Below, piece after piece: positions 46,601-55,031 of a stretch of DNA of 64,000 nucleotides (the stretch's first letter is position 1; the number at the start of each line of letters is the position of its first letter). The notes under the pieces were generated by a model that was not told the origin of the DNA, ran no database searches, and saw nothing but the letters and a program-made list of their open reading frames with translations. Source of the DNA: Symsagittifera roscoffensis (Eukaryota > Xenacoelomorpha > Acoela > Convolutidae); NCBI RefSeq assembly GCF_963678635.1, contig NC_087068.1, forward strand, positions 58,761,896 through 58,825,895. Reading direction: 5' to 3'. The translations under genes and the position numbers were made by a program.

Positions 46601-48058
46601 TATGAAGTTGATTTACTTGGAACATCAACTTTCAAACCAATCCCATATTCTCAATGGATAAAAAATAACACCCAACAAAAACGAACAAAACAACACCCGC
46701 CTAAAAAAGACCATTTTCCACTAATTGAAAAAGAAGATTTAACTGATAAAATAAATTTATCAGGACCACAAACAAATGATTCAAAATACACAATAAATCA
46801 AGTTTTTGACCTTCACGACCCACTTGATACAATACCCTTATCTAAATTCGAAATTGAAAACATTTTTCTCCCTCCAACAGAAACGATTACAATTTCAACA
46901 CTGAAACAATATCAAAATCTTGACCCGATAATTAGACAACTAAAATCATGGCACAAATATAAAACTAAACCTGTCAAGGCAGATTCAACCATTCTAGGAA
47001 ACAAAACACTCCTCCGATACTTTCGCAAAATTAACAACACAACAATTAACGAAAATACAGACCTTTTAGAGTATAACCTGAATGAATCTACAGTTCCCTG
47101 TCTCCCTTTAAGTATGATTCTTATAGCTTTTAATATTTCACATACGCAAAATATTAAAGGACACTCTGGATCAGAAAAAACATATTCAAATTTTATACAA
47201 AATTTTTACTTCCCAAATGCACCAATTTGGATAAAAGTACTATGCAATGACTGTATAGTATGTCAACTAAATAAACCTTACCCAAATCAAAAACAAATAG
47301 CACAAAAACAAGATTTTAAAGGACAAAGCTTGTACTTTAACCATCGTATCTCATTTGATACCAAAGGACCAATTTCACCCTCATCCGAAGGAAACTCCTA
47401 CATTATGGTAATTGTTGACGCATTTACACATTATGTAGCACTTAACCCAGTACCACATTGTAACGCTTATTACGCTTACACAACACTCTATGAACACTGG
47501 ATAGCAAAATTCGGACTACCAGAAATTTTAGTTACAGACAACGGTACAGAATTCATAAATAATGAAATTATCACACTATGTCATTTATATAACATTAAAC
47601 ACAAACCACGTACATCTCATGCACCTTGGACAAACGGCTTAGTCGAAGGTATGAACCGTTCATTACAAGAATATCTTAGATGTATCATCAACGGAAATGA
47701 TACAAAATATACCGAATGGTCAGCAGATGTAAAATTATTTCCCTTAGCATATAATTCACAAATTACGACAACTTTAGGAATGTCACCATACGAAATGGTT
47801 TTTAACCAAAAGCCACGCAAACCAATAATGTTTACAGCAAATTCTCATAAAAACGCACAAGGTTATTGTCAACCAAATAAAGACTCAATTTGTTATAACC
47901 TACCTTTACATACACACGATGAAGATCATTTTCATCACCCACAAATTCTTAAACTAGCCTCCGGTACACACACCGAATGGATTCTAAATAGAGATAAAAA
48001 ACACAATGAAATTTATCAAAAAATAACGAAAAAAGTTATTACAAAGACAAAACATTAA
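40415..48058 (+). CDS. Gag-Pol polyprotein of Ty3/Gypsy-like element (2547 codons, single frame)
   Basis: Domains in order: a disordered Asn/Gln-rich N-terminal part; a retrotransposon gag capsid-like region at about residues 598-790; a CX2CX4HX4C zinc knuckle at 842-855 (CNYCRRYGHSISEC); an Asn/Arg/Ser-rich low-complexity linker to about 1080; aspartic protease with the DSGA triad at about 1223; reverse transcriptase at about 1560-1800 with YLDD at 1731-1734; RNase H at about 1875-1960 (DASNFGIGAALL, TDHKPI); integrase with a His/Cys zinc region at about 2240-2285; and core Asp2315, Asp2375 and Glu2411, giving the DD35E spacing. All catalytic residues are present. Gag and pol share one frame, unlike many relatives that use frameshifting. 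It ends early within the integrase C-terminal region because of a frame change. Confidence 0.93.
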   Translation: MSSTHTPGEESPDDDEIFPFIVDATTDRGQHIFCKNLLLNLFEPGISPCKTEFPDVKIKRQIIDHYLKDICNITQQYGIYSIEFTSPNHNNRKYTIQTDDLDLEFSKVFSEYIKSIQYHNSQRANSIFTNEVFAIIYSYISILENEIPITNVSPTETSKHLKVRHEITLLSSYLNIIKENFTKNDVSQHTKHDLQKILAWFIIDYFTHNIDLIAQARKNFRPQNSNDDTAITEQSDYVWDPEWSHPAFISFPQSISSQAISTISYIRDYVKVIPLTIDATPLNYNTFLPDTQNNSLNSTVIHNENLNGTRNLTQQDIQTPSHFINEEIVHTTTTQQSISPIRPNLTTPRNTNPSQTQVTLQSTVKPSVAPKYSHIDYQTYRPMTIPSKTRKTFTRNNFTDHNYNYTHPSKTYNQPQRNFNQYTRSRNWDNPMTQPNSINFQTNPPQNHSENYPFFQQNKNKKQTSYQMDYLSSDDDFLQPDIFAPNTQEYRRQGIQRTRTNHRNFSPQPIDAQHQQPIQQQNLINTQSFQPIQQQNPMTAHSYQASQMQNEIPLPYYLQQHEITRNQLSNFSQMPNAAESLQMTMNPYLMGGSSITSNKPLMVFTGTDPEYSVEDYLNAVTANLILNIGPEPINTPLHQNWIHRRTALIQTTLDGAAQKWFSVLPLEIKSNWKRFTQEFSKMFDSERNKQQQRVLCNEIRRLPNETIKQIAVRIETLVRKAYSLNTHDYKNTKMTEILMMTLTPQLRKIAIKKRASHPSSIREPDLDFRKLVDKLEQAEITMKLEETENLKLQYVNRIETTPTNINNIQESETDLVEKITEILNIYEKNPNFKGKPSFKKWCNYCRRYGHSISECRQKQQDNQNKPQKYKEPNKSFYQYMKKDQNLPNKTVYSNNSSGKPLPNNTNYTRNQSPYNSSYRGRSPERRNTHNSSQNHYNRPNSRNNYSRSNSNTQRFVSRSNSQSRNNYYPNNQSRNSSYNRNRNYSYNRNRSYSNNRNQNYPNNQSRNNSYNRSNYNRQNNNYQNRSRNNSQNRHSRNYSQSPHRNNNNYNNSNNRHRSSTPKHQRQINQVQSNPETTSDPPGIDDTVTDTLQLNQINCTSSDSESDTENTLSINMIKVENDYESVIYEQPFSSHIYENQSEFLQNYYTTSINSTPTTQETNEINTTNQTNKNTKTKFLNTNHIYQNIQKEQPKEKIWTIPFLLESPRNKEFQPPDLEIDFLIDSGAESNIINIPTWNEIKTLHPKLTPLETSSKLETAQGSTLINYGKIQLFLLPTRTMEQSKILNKPFKQIFHITDIKYNIIGIPFISKYIPTINILNSKILIKDKYTKTKETSLTFFQRLNKQPPFFSKFYPIFNQQRKHLKPLSGNIYNFSIKQVHQYDKEQNKQKLYMSEFEFKPIHKFFKITISSIKYLKDSNSDIISLHVYNNTPYQVTLPLGLLGYCETNATISPIHEKAYRVNNILQLLDICQSTILNEELSINNIISNENRNTDYFTKTPYFKPTFNISNYTEDQQKFLTMFNFQHSQITQNEFEKLAKQLIKYSSVYATSKFDVGKISSSLHLPLKPDAVFKKQRASKVPIHLHDKVNRLLDILEQYNIISPVNKEEQPKGNTFINPVIILAKGESLKIVLDARYLNSLIDESKCNWPIEPIQVILTKINGKYFTTADMNSAYNQMPLDEQSRRLTQFVIGNQQYEFNRLFYGISIGPAAFSAFMSKIFRPLILKKNAITYLDDVFMQSQTKDEMFNVLEKYHQILQNENLKAAPDKSHFFLTRVKFLGHNIERKTITPLKSRIDAIQKLQPPTNKKKIQEFLGMLNFLSKYVYKMQLYLRPFYNILRQQNNFEWNTEHQTRFEEIKKLLTEQISNTIPDSNQPFYAMCDASNFGIGAALLQSHNGTNKMNLISANSRLFTQAELRLSTLMRECTAIIYTLTEYEFLILGSKHPTVLFTDHKPIIFLFTQKSNPNHRVYRFQLILMKFPNLHIVWTAGKNLALPDTLSRNTPPELLTRKTTVEIPKDIKFYLAENETSPRLECKYAVKTDIEQSQINSLQHFPLYLDCQNNHYEVDLLGTSTFKPIPYSQWIKNNTQQKRTKQHPPKKDHFPLIEKEDLTDKINLSGPQTNDSKYTINQVFDLHDPLDTIPLSKFEIENIFLPPTETITISTLKQYQNLDPIIRQLKSWHKYKTKPVKADSTILGNKTLLRYFRKINNTTINENTDLLEYNLNESTVPCLPLSMILIAFNISHTQNIKGHSGSEKTYSNFIQNFYFPNAPIWIKVLCNDCIVCQLNKPYPNQKQIAQKQDFKGQSLYFNHRISFDTKGPISPSSEGNSYIMVIVDAFTHYVALNPVPHCNAYYAYTTLYEHWIAKFGLPEILVTDNGTEFINNEIITLCHLYNIKHKPRTSHAPWTNGLVEGMNRSLQEYLRCIINGNDTKYTEWSADVKLFPLAYNSQITTTLGMSPYEMVFNQKPRKPIMFTANSHKNAQGYCQPNKDSICYNLPLHTHDEDHFHHPQILKLASGTHTEWILNRDKKHNEIYQKITKKVITKTKH

Positions 48059-48620
48059 TGAACAAATCAATTCACGTTTTACACCAGCCTCCGAATTAAA
48101 AATTGGAACATTTGTTTTAATACCTAATTTTAATACTCAAAAAGGAATTTCTAAAAAATTACAACCCCTTCGAAAAGGACCATACCAAATAATTGCAAGA
48201 CCCACTGATGTCACATATAAAATTACCGACTCAAACAAAAAAGAAATCGTTCAACATCGAAACAACCTATTACCTTATTACCCAAAAGAATACGCACTCC
48301 GCGAATTAACTCAATTATATTCTTTCACAGGATTAAAAATCATTCAAAATGAACCACATCTGAAAAACACAGAACAAAATGATAACCCCACCGAAAATCA
48401 AAACACAAAACCAATCGCCACCAAAAACAATACACAAAACCATAAAGAATCCCCAAAACAAAGAAAAAATAGAAAAATGACCGAACAAATAATACCCCAA
48501 GAACAAATCGACAAATCAGAAAATAGAAAAACAACAAGACTCCGAAATCAACCACGTAAAAACTATAAAATATTCATCCCCCAATCTAAAATTTTAAAGA
48601 AAGTGGAATTTCAAAAGTAA
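48040..48620 (+). pseudogene. Integrase C-terminal tail in the +1 frame
   Basis: After the polyprotein stop at 48056-48058 the +1 frame stays open to a TAA at about 48620. It reads like an integrase C-terminal domain (FTPASELKIGTFVLIPNF, then PLRKGPYQIIARPTDVTYKI), followed by a charged tail. The two frames overlap around an AAAAAAG tract at about 48025-48035. A one-base indel is the simplest cause; a programmed frameshift this late in pol would be unusual. Confidence 0.75.
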
Positions 48621-49440
48621 TTTTAACATTATACTTCACTATCTTGAAACCTTCGAAACATTTTTCATTTACATTTTTCAAAATAACATGCTGACAAGTA
48701 CGTAATAATTCTAGTTCAAAATAGACCAATAGGATTCATCCAATCCGTCACTTTCTCTAACTCAAACTAAGACCAATTAGACGAATCATATAGAACTCCA
48801 GGCACATCTATAACTATAACTTTACGACCTCCAGGTCAAAAATAAGCAAACCACTCCAACTTGACAACTAAAATAAATATCACCATAATACCGTACCCCT
48901 CCCTTATCTAATAACCCAAAGATCAACAATATTTCCCCAACTCAGACCACGAATACCCCCAAAACAAATTTGTTAACTTAGCCTAAAGTAACAGAATGAA
49001 CATTTTATTTAGCCTAAAGTATAAAAATCTCAAAAATACCCCAGATCATTTGACAAACAAAAATAAAGAAAAAGACGACCTCCCGATCACCATGAAAATT
49101 GCCCCCAACAATTTTTTTACAAAACTCAACCCACTTGTCAAAAAACTAATAAATAATCCGACCACACTAGAAAATCGCCTCGAACAGCAAAAAATATTCG
49201 ACCAAGAGATCATTTCTTAAATGCTCTTCTCTCAATCAGTTACTCAAATACTCATAAATTTAAAACATTTTTTTACAATACTTGAAACCTTTATAATATT
49301 TCTTTTTGATATACTTGAATCTTTTCTAATAATCCTAATCATTTTTTGTAACATTTTTTAAATTTTCTACACTATTCTCGAACTATTCCTCCAACTTTCC
49401 AAAACCCTTGATTATATCCACAGGTACGATTTATACAACT
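48620..49440 (+). other. Spacer with one 74-codon ORF (48996-49220)
   Basis: The A/C-rich composition continues. The ORF at 48996-49220 begins MNILFSLKYK and is rich in Lys and Asn. No motif is recognised, and it may be a degraded accessory ORF or chance. Confidence 0.35.
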
Positions 49441-49447
49441 TGTCTAA

Positions 49448-49636
49448 ATGATACGAACAATTTTCAGTAGAACTGATATTTTTTTATTGTTTGTAATTTT
49501 CATAGCATTCTTATCATCCCTCTTTTTGACCATATGTAAATGTATAAAGAAAGCAATCTTCACATTTGCCCTAGCAACAATCCTTCTAATTCTTTTTTTG
49601 GAAGAATATTATAATAAACACAAATTTTCTCACTAA
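49448..49636 (+). CDS. Small membrane-protein ORF (62 codons)
   Basis: Begins MIRTIFSRTDIFLLF and has two hydrophobic segments, about residues 11-28 and 35-50, separated by a Cys/Lys motif (CKCIKK), with an acidic then basic tail. A short two-span membrane protein between pol and the 601-codon ORF would be at the place where envelope genes sit in some LTR elements, but it has no signal peptide or ectodomain. The evidence is the hydrophobic pattern only. Confidence 0.35.
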   Translation: MIRTIFSRTDIFLLFVIFIAFLSSLFLTICKCIKKAIFTFALATILLILFLEEYYNKHKFSH

Positions 49637-49649
49637 AGTAATAATTCAA

Positions 49650-50225
49650 AACTCTATCAAAAATTGCTACCCAACAGTCACAAAGTCAGTCTTCACCGAC
49701 ATCATCCCAAGATAACCCAACACCACCTTCAACTACTCAAAATCCTCAAACATCTACACGAATTTCTTTTCAAGACAATCCATACACTTTTGAAGAACGA
49801 CATGCTCGTTTATCAGAACCACTAGAACCAGTTCAACGACAAGCACCTCTAAGCGAACCAACATATAACCTATAACCAACACTACCACAAGAACTAAGTA
49901 GAATAAGAAATCCTAGTCAAAACCAAAATACAGTCGAAATAAATAGACAAATTATACATACGACGAAGAACATAACAATGTAGACATAACGCCAACGGCA
50001 CCACAATTACCACCCCTACCAAATAACCATCCACTATCCCTAGTCCCACGAAATTTTCGAAATTTAGCCATCACACATAATCCAAATTTTCGACTCACCA
50101 CATCACAAAGTCCCATCCAACATATAATGACACACCAGTCACAAGATCAAAATACTTATGAACAAATTATTGAACAACCCCATACCACCGCTTTTCAGTC
50201 TCAAAATAATCATTTTTTTAGCCCA
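49650..50225 (+). pseudogene. Degenerate Pro/Gln/Ser-rich coding frame
   Basis: Without an ATG, frames read a low-complexity protein (ATQQSQSQSSPTSSQDNP, then PYTFEERHARLSEPLEP). They are broken by a TAA near 49875 and by frame changes before the ORF at 50228. It resembles the N-terminal disordered part of the following ORF and may be a decayed upstream part of it. Confidence 0.4.
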
Positions 50226-50227
50226 CG

Positions 50228-52033
50228 ATGAGCCGCCAACTTGGATCACTACACCGATCAAATTCCCACCCAACCAATCTTACCTCTCCAATCCCAATAA
50301 TACCACTTTTTGCTTTTCCGCCACCCGATTTTCCATCTAGTAATGTAACATCAGGCATGAATTCCGACACTAATTCACACATCTCAGTTTTATATTCCAT
50401 CTCACAACTCAATAACCCGAATATTGAAACCTCCGATGAATTTGCCGACTCAGAACCATCCCCATCCAATAATTTTCATAACTCTTCTAAATTTTCTCAA
50501 CCCCCTTTTCAACCCATATTATCCAATAACCCTGACCCAATCACTTCCACACCCTCTTATGCTTCCCAAGTTACCCCAACCTACTCCTCACTTCATTCTG
50601 ACCAATCATCTCATTCTCCAGACACCCCCCGAATCTCCCCAGAGCTAGATAATTTTATTACCCTTCAACAACAACCCTACCACCTCCATACCCCAACAAT
50701 AAACCAAATCTCCTCCACAATCAATTCATCCAACCCCCCTACCCCTACACCCTCTTCAAATTATACTGAATCATTAGCACCATCATCCACATCAACTGAA
50801 TATTCACACAATACTAATAGAGCTTACCGCACTTTTAAAAGAAAGTTCCCCAACCATCCTTTCCCAGCAAAACCAGGAACAGCCCGTGAATACATCAACC
50901 ACCCCAAGCATACTAACACAAAAGAATTTTTAGCCATCACCTTACCCTCATTCCCACAATACACCTTAAACACCCCCCACGACACTAACGAAACACGCAA
51001 CTTTGTAGATGAATACGTTTTAATGCCCACTCTCTCTTGGACCTCATATTATCATTTTACTAACCCTCTTTGCTTACCTTTATCTAACACTCACATCGAT
51101 ATAGAGCGAAATACGGACATGCTATATCGACTCACTACACCACTAACCGCTAGACAATTTACTTACGTTGGATATAAAAAATCACTAAAAACACACACTG
51201 CACCTAGAGCTAACGAATACACACTCGAATACTATGATCACAACATCATCAGAGCTAACCAAGATCAATTCTTAGACGACGATCGCTTCGCTAATCCACA
51301 AATTACCGAGAAATTTTTCATCAAGACACCATATATATTTACACTAAACATCTTCGACCGAAAGTTTGATAACATTATTTCAGAAGCACTAACAGACACA
51401 CAAGCATACGAAAGTTTTAAAGAACGCTTCCAAATATTTTCACTAACCTTTCATTTCCTTGCACCACACGAAAGAGATTTACACTGCTCACACGATATTA
51501 TGTTGCGCACTAAACAAACCCACACATATAGTTATTATCGCTTCATCCAAAATCACTTTGACCTACACACACCTTCTAGACAACCACACCATCGTTTTCA
51601 ATTCATTAATTCCAAATACACTTCACCATTTTTCCTAAATTTCACATATTGCATTAAAGATACTAACCTTCATGGTATTCTTCGCAATTATGATCCCATA
51701 ACCCAAATGTACATCTTCTGTCCCATCACCAAGACCTTCAACGCCGAAGAATCCCGACCCTTCTTTATCCCGCACGAGTTTGTACAACCTATAGAAATCC
51801 CAATTTTAGAATTCATCCACAACACTAAATTCAATCACAAATTATATAATCTAATCCAAAACACACCTTATGAGTTTGCAGTTGGCACTGAAGAACTAAC
51901 CACTATTAAGGCACTTCAATTGCTTTGGCCACTGCTTCAGACTAAAAATATCATCCGTATCTTAGCTAAACTACTAACAAATTCCGATCTCATCCACGAC
52001 ATCTTCCCCCACGGTTTTTTCCCCGACGACTAA
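50228..52033 (+). CDS. Orphan third ORF of the large element (601 codons), unknown function
   Basis: Residues 1-200 are Ser/Pro/Asn-rich and probably disordered. From about residue 200 (RTFKRKFPNHPFPAK) to the end the sequence looks like a folded domain of about 400 residues, rich in His, Phe, Tyr and Thr. No transmembrane segment, signal peptide, furin-like site or fusion peptide is seen, so it is not an obvious envelope protein. The composition and strand bias are the same as gag-pol, supporting membership in one element. It starts at ATG 50228, and a perfect splice donor lies just after its stop. I do not recognise the family; structural or capsid-like roles cannot be told apart from sequence. 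Confidence 0.7.
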   Translation: MSRQLGSLHRSNSHPTNLTSPIPIIPLFAFPPPDFPSSNVTSGMNSDTNSHISVLYSISQLNNPNIETSDEFADSEPSPSNNFHNSSKFSQPPFQPILSNNPDPITSTPSYASQVTPTYSSLHSDQSSHSPDTPRISPELDNFITLQQQPYHLHTPTINQISSTINSSNPPTPTPSSNYTESLAPSSTSTEYSHNTNRAYRTFKRKFPNHPFPAKPGTAREYINHPKHTNTKEFLAITLPSFPQYTLNTPHDTNETRNFVDEYVLMPTLSWTSYYHFTNPLCLPLSNTHIDIERNTDMLYRLTTPLTARQFTYVGYKKSLKTHTAPRANEYTLEYYDHNIIRANQDQFLDDDRFANPQITEKFFIKTPYIFTLNIFDRKFDNIISEALTDTQAYESFKERFQIFSLTFHFLAPHERDLHCSHDIMLRTKQTHTYSYYRFIQNHFDLHTPSRQPHHRFQFINSKYTSPFFLNFTYCIKDTNLHGILRNYDPITQMYIFCPITKTFNAEESRPFFIPHEFVQPIEIPILEFIHNTKFNHKLYNLIQNTPYEFAVGTEELTTIKALQLLWPLLQTKNIIRILAKLLTNSDLIHDIFPHGFFPDD

Positions 52034-52038
52034 CAGGT

Positions 52039-52115
52039 AAGTATGAATTAAATGAATATTACTAACTAATTACAATATTAAAAACTCACCATTCTTTATC
52101 CATGTTTTCTTTAGA
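52039..52115 (+). promoter_or_regulatory. Possible short 3'-UTR intron after the orphan ORF
   Basis: The stop codon of the 601-codon ORF is followed by CAG|GTAAGTATG, a consensus 5' splice site at 52037. TTTCTTTAG with a pyrimidine tract lies near 52106-52114 and would be a suitable acceptor. Splicing is inferred from consensus only. Confidence 0.35.
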
Positions 52116-52636
52116 TTTTTAGCTTTCATCCGACAATCACCTACAAAAACCACAAACGACAAATAAAAATCGCAAATTTCATCAAACAAATTTCAAAATT
52201 CTATTAATCTCTTACACTTATAAATTTATAAATTTAATACCAATGCAATAAATTCATTTCTAAAATTTTCCCCACAAGCAGTAAATCTAATTATGATGAA
52301 AATTTGTAACTTAAAATTCCCCCATAACTAGCAGTAAATTTCCAAATTCTATGTAGTAAATTGATAAAACGAAAATGCAGTACTAACCTTTTGATATTTC
52401 CATTCATTCGCACAGAAATTCTATCCACACTCGCACAGCTCGCCCACGAAGAATTGTTTAAAATAATGAATTTCAGTTTCAAGTTTTCACACTCAACAAC
52501 TCTAACATATAATAACATGTTTCAAACTTTCCTTTAACCCGGTTGGAAAGGAATCATATACTAAACAAAACTAACCAACGCAGCTTACTAAATACCACAA
52601 ATCATAGAATAACAGCATGACTAAGAAAAGGAAACC

Positions 52637-52836
52637 NNNNNNNNNNNNNNNNNNNNNNNNNNNNNNNNNNNNNNNNNNNNNNNNNNNNNNNNNNNNNNNN
52701 NNNNNNNNNNNNNNNNNNNNNNNNNNNNNNNNNNNNNNNNNNNNNNNNNNNNNNNNNNNNNNNNNNNNNNNNNNNNNNNNNNNNNNNNNNNNNNNNNNNN
52801 NNNNNNNNNNNNNNNNNNNNNNNNNNNNNNNNNNNN
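52637..52836. other. Assembly gap (200 N)
   Basis: A run of 200 N between the end of the large LTR element and a partial ORF. It may hide the 3' LTR and the start of the next gene. Confidence 0.99.
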
Positions 52837-53391
52837 ATAATTAACGAAGAAAAAAGTTTCAATTCTGATGAGTGGACTTGTACTCATCACGTTATGATTC
52901 CCAAAAATTTTTTACATTTATTCAGTAAACTTTCCTTAAAAAATTCAAAGAAAGACGAAGAACTGAATATAAAGTATTTGAGTTACCTTACAAATTCTGG
53001 TAAATATACGGATCCTGACGAGCCTCTTGCTCTTCAGGTTGATATTTCAACTTTATCAAAACCAGTAAAAAAAATTTTGTATAAATACGATTGTGATGTT
53101 ACTCCGATGTGTGAAAACCAATTAGAATACTTTGAAGAAATTGAATTTTTTGATCGTTTATGGGGAATGGAACAAATTGAGTCACCATCAGTAGTTACCC
53201 CGAAAGCTGATCCTTCCCCTGTAGTTTCACCATGGCTTGACGAACCGGGTTGCTCAACTCCAAAGCGTACCCCTGTGGCTACTGTGAGCAACCACATGGA
53301 AAACTTAACCCCTTCTCTCTGTCTAGCGCCAAAGAAAAAAAGGAAGTTAACAACACTAGAGAAAGCGCAGGAGTATTTGGACCTTATATAA
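52837..53391 (+). CDS. Partial ORF, C-terminal 184 residues, unknown, with NLS-like end
   Basis: The frame is open from the gap edge to TAA at 53391. It contains WTCTHHVMIPKNF, an acidic middle, a Ser/Pro-rich segment (PKADPSPVVSPW) and a basic KKKRKL near the C-terminus, which resembles a monopartite nuclear localisation signal. No known domain is recognised. Its codon use is unlike the A/C-rich element to the left and like the polymerase gene to the right. It may therefore be a partner gene of the polymerase, or a host gene exon. The 5' part is missing. Confidence 0.5.
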   Translation: MINEEKSFNSDEWTCTHHVMIPKNFLHLFSKLSLKNSKKDEELNIKYLSYLTNSGKYTDPDEPLALQVDISTLSKPVKKILYKYDCDVTPMCENQLEYFEEIEFFDRLWGMEQIESPSVVTPKADPSPVVSPWLDEPGCSTPKRTPVATVSNHMENLTPSLCLAPKKKRKLTTLEKAQEYLDLI

Positions 53392-55031
53392 CTTTGAAAC
53401 TGAGGTTGAGTTTTTTTGATTTTTGTTTGTATTTATTGTGTATAATAATTTAACTTTAAAATTGAGTTTGAGTTTGTATCTTGTATTTGTTCATTAATTA
53501 TCACACGATTGGGTTCTGATTAAAAATTTATTTCAAAAGCCTTTAAAAATTGAAGTTACAAAATCATTTATTTTTATTAAATTGACTATTTTTTTTTCAA
53601 TTAAAAACAAAAAAAAAATCCGTAAAATTTTCATTTTTTCCACAAATAGGATTTAACATATTAACATTGAAGTTCTTATTTACATTAGTGATCTTGACAA
53701 AAAACTGAAAAGCATCCATATATATATGCTAATTTTTAGAAAACAAGATTAAAAAAATCAAATTCGTTTTTTGAAAAAAGATAATTAACGTCAAAAAAAA
53801 AACTGTAAAAAAATAATTTTGGATGAAAACTTATGTTGTCATATGTTTATTCAAATAGTTATCATACAAATTAAACATAATGAAAAATAGTATAAAAGAT
53901 GTTTAAAACCAACTTTTTGATAAAAATAATTATTTTTTTTAAGGTTTTTTAGTTAAAAATTTGATTTTTTAATTACAAAAAGGAAAAAAAAGCATTAATT
54001 TTTTTCTTTTTTTACAAATTGGAGTTACCATTTGATCATTGATACTGTTGTCTCCAAAAATGGTCATATTGAAAAAAATACAAGTATTCATCATCATGCA
54101 AAATATTTGAGAAAAATAATAAAAATCAAACTTTTTAATTGATGACTCATCGTTTTTTCATTTTTCCGAAAAAATGCGATTTTCAACCAGAAGACGCAAT
54201 TTTTTATTATGAGCAAGTGGTGTTATTATGAAAGTGCATTGAGGGGCACGACTAATGAGATTGTGGGAGTAGATGTTTTTTCATTAGTCTTCGAGAAAAA
54301 CGCTAATCCCCTTAATCCCCCCTAAAACAACGAACTCATTTCTCTTTACAGAAAAGTATTTTTTCGGACTTTTTTTTCAACTCGAAAGACAACTGAGACA
54401 AATTCATGGTGATATGGACCGTGCGACCGCTCCGTGATTGACATCATTGATAACAATGCGCCTGGAAAGTTAAAAAACTGTCATTTTTTAGATTTTGCTT
54501 TACTTATTCATCATTTCAACTGTTTTTGATACTAATTTTGACGTTTTTATAGGATATTCTGTCCCCATGACAACTGGGATATTTAGGATCTATCATGTGT
54601 TGTGACATGCTCAACTTTTATTTGCAATTTCGAAAATTTTATCAATTTATAATTTGAATTGATAAAATATAAAATTAAAACTTTTCTATCTTGGCTCTAA
54701 AATCATTTTGGATTAAAATTTAGCCCAAACTTGGTTGGCTTAGATTAATTTCTATCGTTTGTAATAATTATTAACGTTTCAAACAACAATTTATCTGTTT
54801 CGTCCAATCGAATTTGAGTTTGCCAGTTATGGCGGGAAATTCAAATCTAATTCAAATTTTGGCGGGAACTTTAATTCAAATTCAAAATTACGCGCGCAAA
54901 ACACAAACCGTTTTCTCTACAATTGGTAGACGAACAGTTATGCTTCTCATTTACTGTTGTTTCTGAGTGTAATTTGAGATCACTTGATTCTTTTTCTTTC
55001 TTAAAATCAATAGCTTAACTTATTTCAAAAA
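53392..55031. other. AT-rich spacer upstream of the polymerase gene
   Basis: No ORF of note. Long A and T runs are frequent. GGCGGGAAATTCAAATCTAA and GGCGGGAACTTTAATTCAAA, spaced about 40 bp, form a short degenerate repeat at about 54830-54880. No clear TATA box is identified. Confidence 0.4.

Larger units (their letters stand above)
36640..52600 (+). mobile_element. Large Ty3/Gypsy-like LTR retrotransposon with extra ORFs
   Basis: One continuous region has a marked strand asymmetry (rich in A and C, poor in G on the plus strand) unlike its flanks. It contains, in order: a putative LTR fragment (36640-36960), a leader, a 155-codon ORF, a 2547-codon gag-pol with all Gypsy domains in Gypsy order, an integrase tail in a shifted frame, small ORFs at 48996 and 49448, a degenerate frame at 49650-50220 and a 601-codon ORF. 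A 3' LTR is not visible. It may lie in the gap at 52637 or be lost. The full extent would exceed 15 kb, large for a Ty3/Gypsy element. Confidence 0.8.

Noticed and set aside
41718-47820. Several minus-strand ORFs of 60-130 codons opposite gag-pol
   Set aside because: They are shadows of the A/C-rich coding strand and encode hydrophobic Phe/Val/Leu-rich nonsense.
50228-52033. Calling the 601-codon ORF an envelope gene
   Set aside because: No signal peptide, transmembrane segment or cleavage motif is visible; only its position suggests env.
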